Shown here one piece after another: positions 61,601 through 64,000 of a stretch of DNA of 64,000 nt. Within the stretch, counting starts at the first letter, position 1, and each line of letters opens with the position of its first letter. The position numbers were made by a program, and so were the translations under genes. Origin of the DNA: Muribaculaceae bacterium (GTDB lineage Bacteria > Bacteroidota > Bacteroidia > Bacteroidales > Muribaculaceae); contig VSPD01000004.1 in NCBI GenBank assembly GCA_009775125.1, forward strand, positions 15,569 through 79,568, written 5' to 3'. The notes under the pieces were generated by a model. It made no database searches, was not told the origin of the DNA, and saw nothing but the letters and a program-made list of their open reading frames with translations.

Positions 61601-61679
61601 CTTGTCCGGTCACGTTGGCCGCGGCCGCTGCGAAACATGTGACAAATGTCAACAGCATCGCAAAAAATAGCTTTTTCAT
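58665..61679 (-). CDS. SusC/RagA-family TonB-linked outer membrane transporter
   Basis: A 1004-residue outer membrane importer. Signal peptide MKKLFFAMLLTFVTCFAAAAA; carboxypeptidase-regulatory-like domain (about 22-95, VTGQVVDNTGEPLPGVSVMV); TonB-box region near EEVVVIGYG; plug (about 120-230) with DASSAAIYGVKAANGVVIITTK; then the 22-strand barrel ending TWTFGLQIEF. It leads the PUL operon (susC, susD, GH43, GH144, GH3) from a consensus promoter and is divergent from a SusR-like regulator. Starch is unlikely as substrate because no GH13 enzyme is present. Confidence 0.96.
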   Translation of the reverse strand: MKKLFFAMLLTFVTCFAAAAANVTGQVVDNTGEPLPGVSVMVVGSTTMGTTTDLDGNYTLARIPDDATLRFSYVGFVSQDQKVAGRKTVDVTLLENNQVLEEVVVIGYGAAKAKDLTAPITVVQGEDLAGIPTSSPMGALTGKVPGVNILNSGTPGDSPKVQIRGVGSFSASTPLFVVDGVFYDNIQFLNNDDIAEMSILKDASSAAIYGVKAANGVVIITTKHGRKNQKAKITYNGYVGFSKATNVLKMANSHEYATMLMEANPDAYKSYLEASINRYGGNMSDLSFNADTDWYDQLLRTGMVTNHGLSIAGGSERATYSLGMNYLYQDGILDSDNSYNRLNFRAQLDYDATDWLKVGFNGVFGKSKQVLPNNSAWQTAFNMPQLMPAMDERNETAYPDKFASPEDLGYTANFKNPVATAKYYNAENENYQALTNFFADFTFIPEKLNFRTSYGYDFSAINGRTVTIPYYVSNSQQAANSSLKKTRTQYNKWVWDNVLTYKEKIDRHSFGAMVGYSMRQDRWDYLGGSVNDIPTEKPEYWYIGQGNAETSRASDGGSRFCSQSVFARLNYDFDSRYLLMFTMRADGTSKYQEKWGYFPSVGGAWVISNESWLKGQNWVDFLKLRASWGRLGNDNVAASDGFASITTGMGASGVFGNNIIQGYQNNVYFSWLKWEVVSETNVGFAYQALNSRLNVDFDYFYRETTNAVISPLLPFENKTLAGNYGEIENQGIDLTIDWNDRVGDFAYNVGFNMSTLRNRVKKLGGQPYVLGGKTINMVGKRMNSFYGYNVIGVYQNEAQCAADPVAVANGLQPGDFIYEDVDGDGAITGADRKCLGSYLPSITYGIHAGFQWKGLDFEISTYGQHGAKLFNRKRQLRYAQSNYNFDHDQFEHRWTGEGSTNKYPSAAALTRGWNVNSSATSTNSYFVESADFFRIQNITLGYTLRNLKMGSYVMPSLRMYVNADRPCSFFSANSFSPELTDPEGWDTQVYPLSSTWTFGLQIEF

Positions 61680-61741
61680 GCTTTTTGATTTAAGTTAAAA
61701 AATATTGTGATTTGCTTGTCTATGTTAAAAATTCGACGGGG

Positions 61742-61773
61742 CAAAGTTAAATTTATTGAATTTCGGGTGCAAA
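61742..61773 (-). promoter_or_regulatory. Promoter of the PUL operon (susC)
   Basis: Minus-strand TTTG (plus CAAA, 61770-61773), 20 bases, then TAACTTTG (plus CAAAGTTA, 61742-61749). The leader to the susC ATG is about 55 bases. Confidence 0.8.
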
Positions 61774-61784
61774 TTTCCGGCTAC

Positions 61785-61831
61785 TACATCATTACGTCAG
61801 CCAATACATCCACTACGCCATTACTACGTCA
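61785..61831. promoter_or_regulatory. Candidate operator array in the divergent PUL spacer
   Basis: Five heptamers of the form TAC-R-Y-C-M occur in 47 bases: TACATCA 61785, TACGTCA 61793, TACATCC 61805, TACGCCA 61814, TACGTCA 61825. Several are about one or two helical turns apart. They lie between the -33 elements of the two divergent promoters, a good place for the SusR-like activator to bind. Inference only. Confidence 0.45.
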
Positions 61832-61877
61832 CCATCATTTATTCAATTGTAGCTCAATAAATTATTTTAACAAAAAA

Positions 61878-61909
61878 TTTGTATATCACTTTTTTTATGC
61901 CTACCTTTG
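61878..61909 (+). promoter_or_regulatory. Promoter of the SusR-like regulator
   Basis: TTTG at 61878-61881, a 20-base spacer, TACCTTTG at 61902-61909: a full consensus match. The ATG is at 61948. Confidence 0.8.
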
Positions 61910-61947
61910 CCCCGTACACTGTTTTTAACACTATTACCTGAAATCTC

Positions 61948-62643
61948 ATGCCTAAACAAGCCGTAATATTGCTCTCGATGCTTTGCGCTTGCCTGGATTT
62001 TGCCTTCGCCGCACGCTTCATGCCGGTGCTCACAAATTTCCCCATGGCCCAATTCGAGGCCCAGAACTGGTGTATCACACAAGACGAAAACGACATAATC
62101 TATGTAGCCAACAACGCCGGCATCCTGGAATACGACGGCACACGCTGGGAGCTTACGCCCGTTGAAGGCGAAAGCGTGGTGAGGTCGGTACACGCCGAGG
62201 GCGACCGCGTCTATGCCGGAGCGTTCGAAGAATTCGGATATTACAAACGCGACGAATTCGGCATCCTGCGCTACACATCGCTTAGCGACTCCATCGACGG
62301 ATTCCGGTTTGAGAACGAGGAAATATGGGGAATTACCCGCTGCGGCAATATCCTGTATTTCAATTCTTTCAAGACGGCCTTTGCCTACGACGGACACTCG
62401 GTAAGCATCGTCGGCTCCGGCCAAAACCTGCGCCCGCTCTATATCTTCACCGCAGCCGGAAAGCTATACGCGCAGATGGTGGAGGGGGGAATATATATCC
62501 TCGACAACAACAAGTGGCGCGAATTATTCAGCCGCGACGCCACCGGGGGCGACAATGCCGTGGCAATAATGCCTCTTGCCGGAAACGGCGGCCTGCTCGC
62601 CTTCACCGAGCACTCGGGTATTTTCCTTATGAGAGACGGATGA
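61948..62643 (+). CDS. SusR-like PUL regulator, 5' part (frame ends at an 11-bp duplication)
   Basis: The first 231 residues of a sensor-regulator: signal peptide (MPKQAVILLSMLCACLDFAFA), then a beta-propeller beginning FEAQNWCITQDENDIIYVANNAGILEYDG, a phrase typical of SusR-type regulators, which bind glycan in the periplasm and DNA in the cytosol. The frame ends FLMRDG-stop only because ATGAGAGACGG is duplicated (62629-62639 and 62640-62650). Removing one copy joins this frame to the next. The stop TGA overlaps an ATG at 62640, so reinitiation is possible, but the product would lack the signal peptide. It is divergent from susC. Confidence 0.8.
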   Translation: MPKQAVILLSMLCACLDFAFAARFMPVLTNFPMAQFEAQNWCITQDENDIIYVANNAGILEYDGTRWELTPVEGESVVRSVHAEGDRVYAGAFEEFGYYKRDEFGILRYTSLSDSIDGFRFENEEIWGITRCGNILYFNSFKTAFAYDGHSVSIVGSGQNLRPLYIFTAAGKLYAQMVEGGIYILDNNKWRELFSRDATGGDNAVAIMPLAGNGGLLAFTEHSGIFLMRDG

Positions 62644-62650
62644 GAGACGG
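62629..62650 (+). repeat. 11-bp tandem duplication splitting the regulator gene
   Basis: ATGAGAGACGG occurs twice without a gap. Its length is not a multiple of three, so the reading frame shifts. One copy alone would read FLMRDGSLSPWPTD without a stop. Confidence 0.93.
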
Positions 62651-64000
62651 CAGCCTCTCTCCATGGCCCACCGACATAGACAAAGCCTTGCGCGACCACC
62701 GCATCAACCGTGTGGCCGCAACACGCGACGGCCTTCTATGGATCGGAACTCTCAGCGGCGGCATCTACACCCTCGACAAAAACGGCCGCCAGCTCTACCA
62801 CTACGACATGGACTACGGCCTGAACAACAACTCGGTGCTCGGGCTATATGCCGACAGCAACGACAACATATGGGCCTCGCTCGACGACGGCCTCGCCTTA
62901 ATCCACCACGGCTCCCCCGTGAAAATGCTCACCGCCGGAAAGACCGACCCGCGACTGGGCATGGTCTACGGAATCGGCCGGATAGGCGGCGACCTTTGTT
63001 TTGCCGCAAACCAGGGCTTCTTCCGCCTCGAAAGCAACACGGGCCTGCTCTCAGAGCATCCGGGACTGAGAGGCCAAAACTGGGACATCTCCTCTTTCGA
63101 CGGCACCTCATTCGTGGCCAACAACATTAACACATATATATACGACCGCGCCGGAAACGAAAGCATCTACCCCGACAACTCCACCGACATTGCCCGCGGA
63201 CGAGTCAACGGGCGCGACATCCTGGTGCAAAGCTCCTACCACTCCCTGCGCATTTTCACGCTATCGCCTGCCGGAGGCTGGAAGTTCAGCCATGTTGTCG
63301 AGGGATTCGGAGCGCCGGTACGCAATGTGTCGGTCGACGCAAAAGGAAACATATGGTGCGCGCACATCAACCGCGGAATCTTCCAAATCCGGCTGTCCGA
63401 CGACCTCTCGCACATAGAGTCGCAAAAATATTATCCCACCTTGTCCGCGTCGTCACGCCGCGGAGATTTCTCAATAATGACAATCACCGGCGAGACTTTC
63501 TTCACCGACGGCGACTCCCTGTATGTGTTCGACCGGCAAAACTCGTCTTTTTCGTCGGCTCACCCCATAAACCGCGACCTCCCGCATGTCAAGGACATAT
63601 GCTCGGCCACGGCAGTAAACGATACCCTCTTCTGGCTCGCGACCTACGACTCATACACCCTCGCCGAATACTCCGACGGGCATTTCAGCACACGCCTCTC
63701 AGTGCCCGTGGCTTTGTTCCCGAGGCGCAACAACCGCACCAACGGAAAGGTGTTCGTCGACACCGACGGCACATCATATCTGGCGCTAAACGGCACAGTG
63801 GCGTCTGTCGACCGCGAAGCGAAAAGCAACCTTAGCGTAAAACGTCCCGTCCTGGCGTTGTCGCGCGTGGAAAGCCGCTCCGACGACTCTATCTCTTACT
63901 ATCCCCTAAACCCGGAAAACATCGCCGAGATAAGCAATAGCGTCAGATTCCTGTTTTCATACCCGGCTTTCGAAGGCGAACCCACGCGATTCTATTTCTC
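62640..64000 (+). CDS. SusR-like PUL regulator, 3' part (runs off the window)
   Basis: From ATG at 62640 the frame is open to the window end (453 full codons). It continues the propeller with typical Reg_prop phrases: ATRDGLLWIGTLSGGIYTLD, YADSNDNIWASLDDGL, VDAKGNIWCAHINRGIF, then enters the triple-tyrosine (Y_Y_Y) domain near ISNSVRFLFSYPAFEGEP. The transmembrane and DNA-binding parts lie beyond 64000. It belongs with 61948-62643 as one original gene. LuxR-type (SusR) or hybrid two-component architectures are both possible; the N-terminal phrase favours SusR-like. Confidence 0.8.
   Translation, partial: MRDGSLSPWPTDIDKALRDHRINRVAATRDGLLWIGTLSGGIYTLDKNGRQLYHYDMDYGLNNNSVLGLYADSNDNIWASLDDGLALIHHGSPVKMLTAGKTDPRLGMVYGIGRIGGDLCFAANQGFFRLESNTGLLSEHPGLRGQNWDISSFDGTSFVANNINTYIYDRAGNESIYPDNSTDIARGRVNGRDILVQSSYHSLRIFTLSPAGGWKFSHVVEGFGAPVRNVSVDAKGNIWCAHINRGIFQIRLSDDLSHIESQKYYPTLSASSRRGDFSIMTITGETFFTDGDSLYVFDRQNSSFSSAHPINRDLPHVKDICSATAVNDTLFWLATYDSYTLAEYSDGHFSTRLSVPVALFPRRNNRTNGKVFVDTDGTSYLALNGTVASVDREAKSNLSVKRPVLALSRVESRSDDSISYYPLNPENIAEISNSVRFLFSYPAFEGEPTRFYF

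Noticed and set aside
61680..61947. Small gene in the divergent susC/regulator spacer
   Set aside because: The frames there overlap both consensus promoters and lack conserved features.

Overview
The window looks like a gut Bacteroidales chromosome, most probably Muribaculaceae (S24-7). The signs are promoters of the Bacteroidota type (TTTG, about 20 bases, TAnnTTTG), a SusC/SusD polysaccharide utilisation locus, type IX secretion genes (porX, sprE/porW, sprA/sov), a folate-dependent histidine degradation operon, and lipoproteins with the L-S/T-G/A-C lipobox. The family assignment is inference from gene content; no 16S gene is present. I see no tRNA, rRNA, CRISPR array or prophage.

Layout. 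1-4889: repeats, then ftcD-hutI-fchA-hutH on the plus strand; urocanase (hutU) is absent and probably lies before base 1. 4891-5828: a REP-associated transposase (RAYT-1) bracketed by palindromes. 5896-11003: OmpH-like lipoprotein, a 38-residue microprotein, pepD with a coupled muramidase, and a GH78-like enzyme. 11007-15481: PagL-like deacylase and lipoprotein operon, a nested repeat block, an HTH protein, and the zinc-ribbon gene that ends the aspS operon. 15516-20533: nif3 and aspS, then a HEPN/MNT toxin-antitoxin pair between two 430-460 bp direct repeats. 20648-26807: bile salt hydrolase-like amidase, efp, a secreted CxxCxGxG protein, porX, a flavodoxin-ferredoxin protein and a Smr protein. 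26904-40807: queA, mutL, TRIC channel, nhaD, SGNH esterase, sprE/porW, CaCA exchanger, SIMPL, cdd, an Asp/Lys-rich periplasmic protein and ruvA. 41398-48876: sprA. 48896-49961: a second RAYT fused to a Rossmann/SLOG-like domain. 49953-64000: AI-2E transporter, then a PUL (GH3, GH144, GH43, SusD, SusC) with a divergent SusR-like regulator that is split by an 11-bp tandem duplication and runs off the window.

The most striking layer is between the genes. At least six families of short palindromes fill the spacers. Each has a constant 2-6 base centre, while the arms change together so that pairing is kept. Many are arranged as inverted pairs (REPIN-like), some are nested inside others, and two families sit exactly at the ends of the two RAYT genes. 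This looks like an active multi-family REP/RAYT system. It supplies terminators and intercistronic hairpins, and in places it has been captured as protein C-termini (sprE, RAYT-1, the AI-2E transporter).

Functional themes: histidine catabolism to glutamate and formyl/methenyl-THF; T9SS assembly (SprA translocon, SprE/PorW, PorX response regulator); and use of a beta-glucan, with beta-1,2-glucan the leading guess because GH144 and GH3 are paired.
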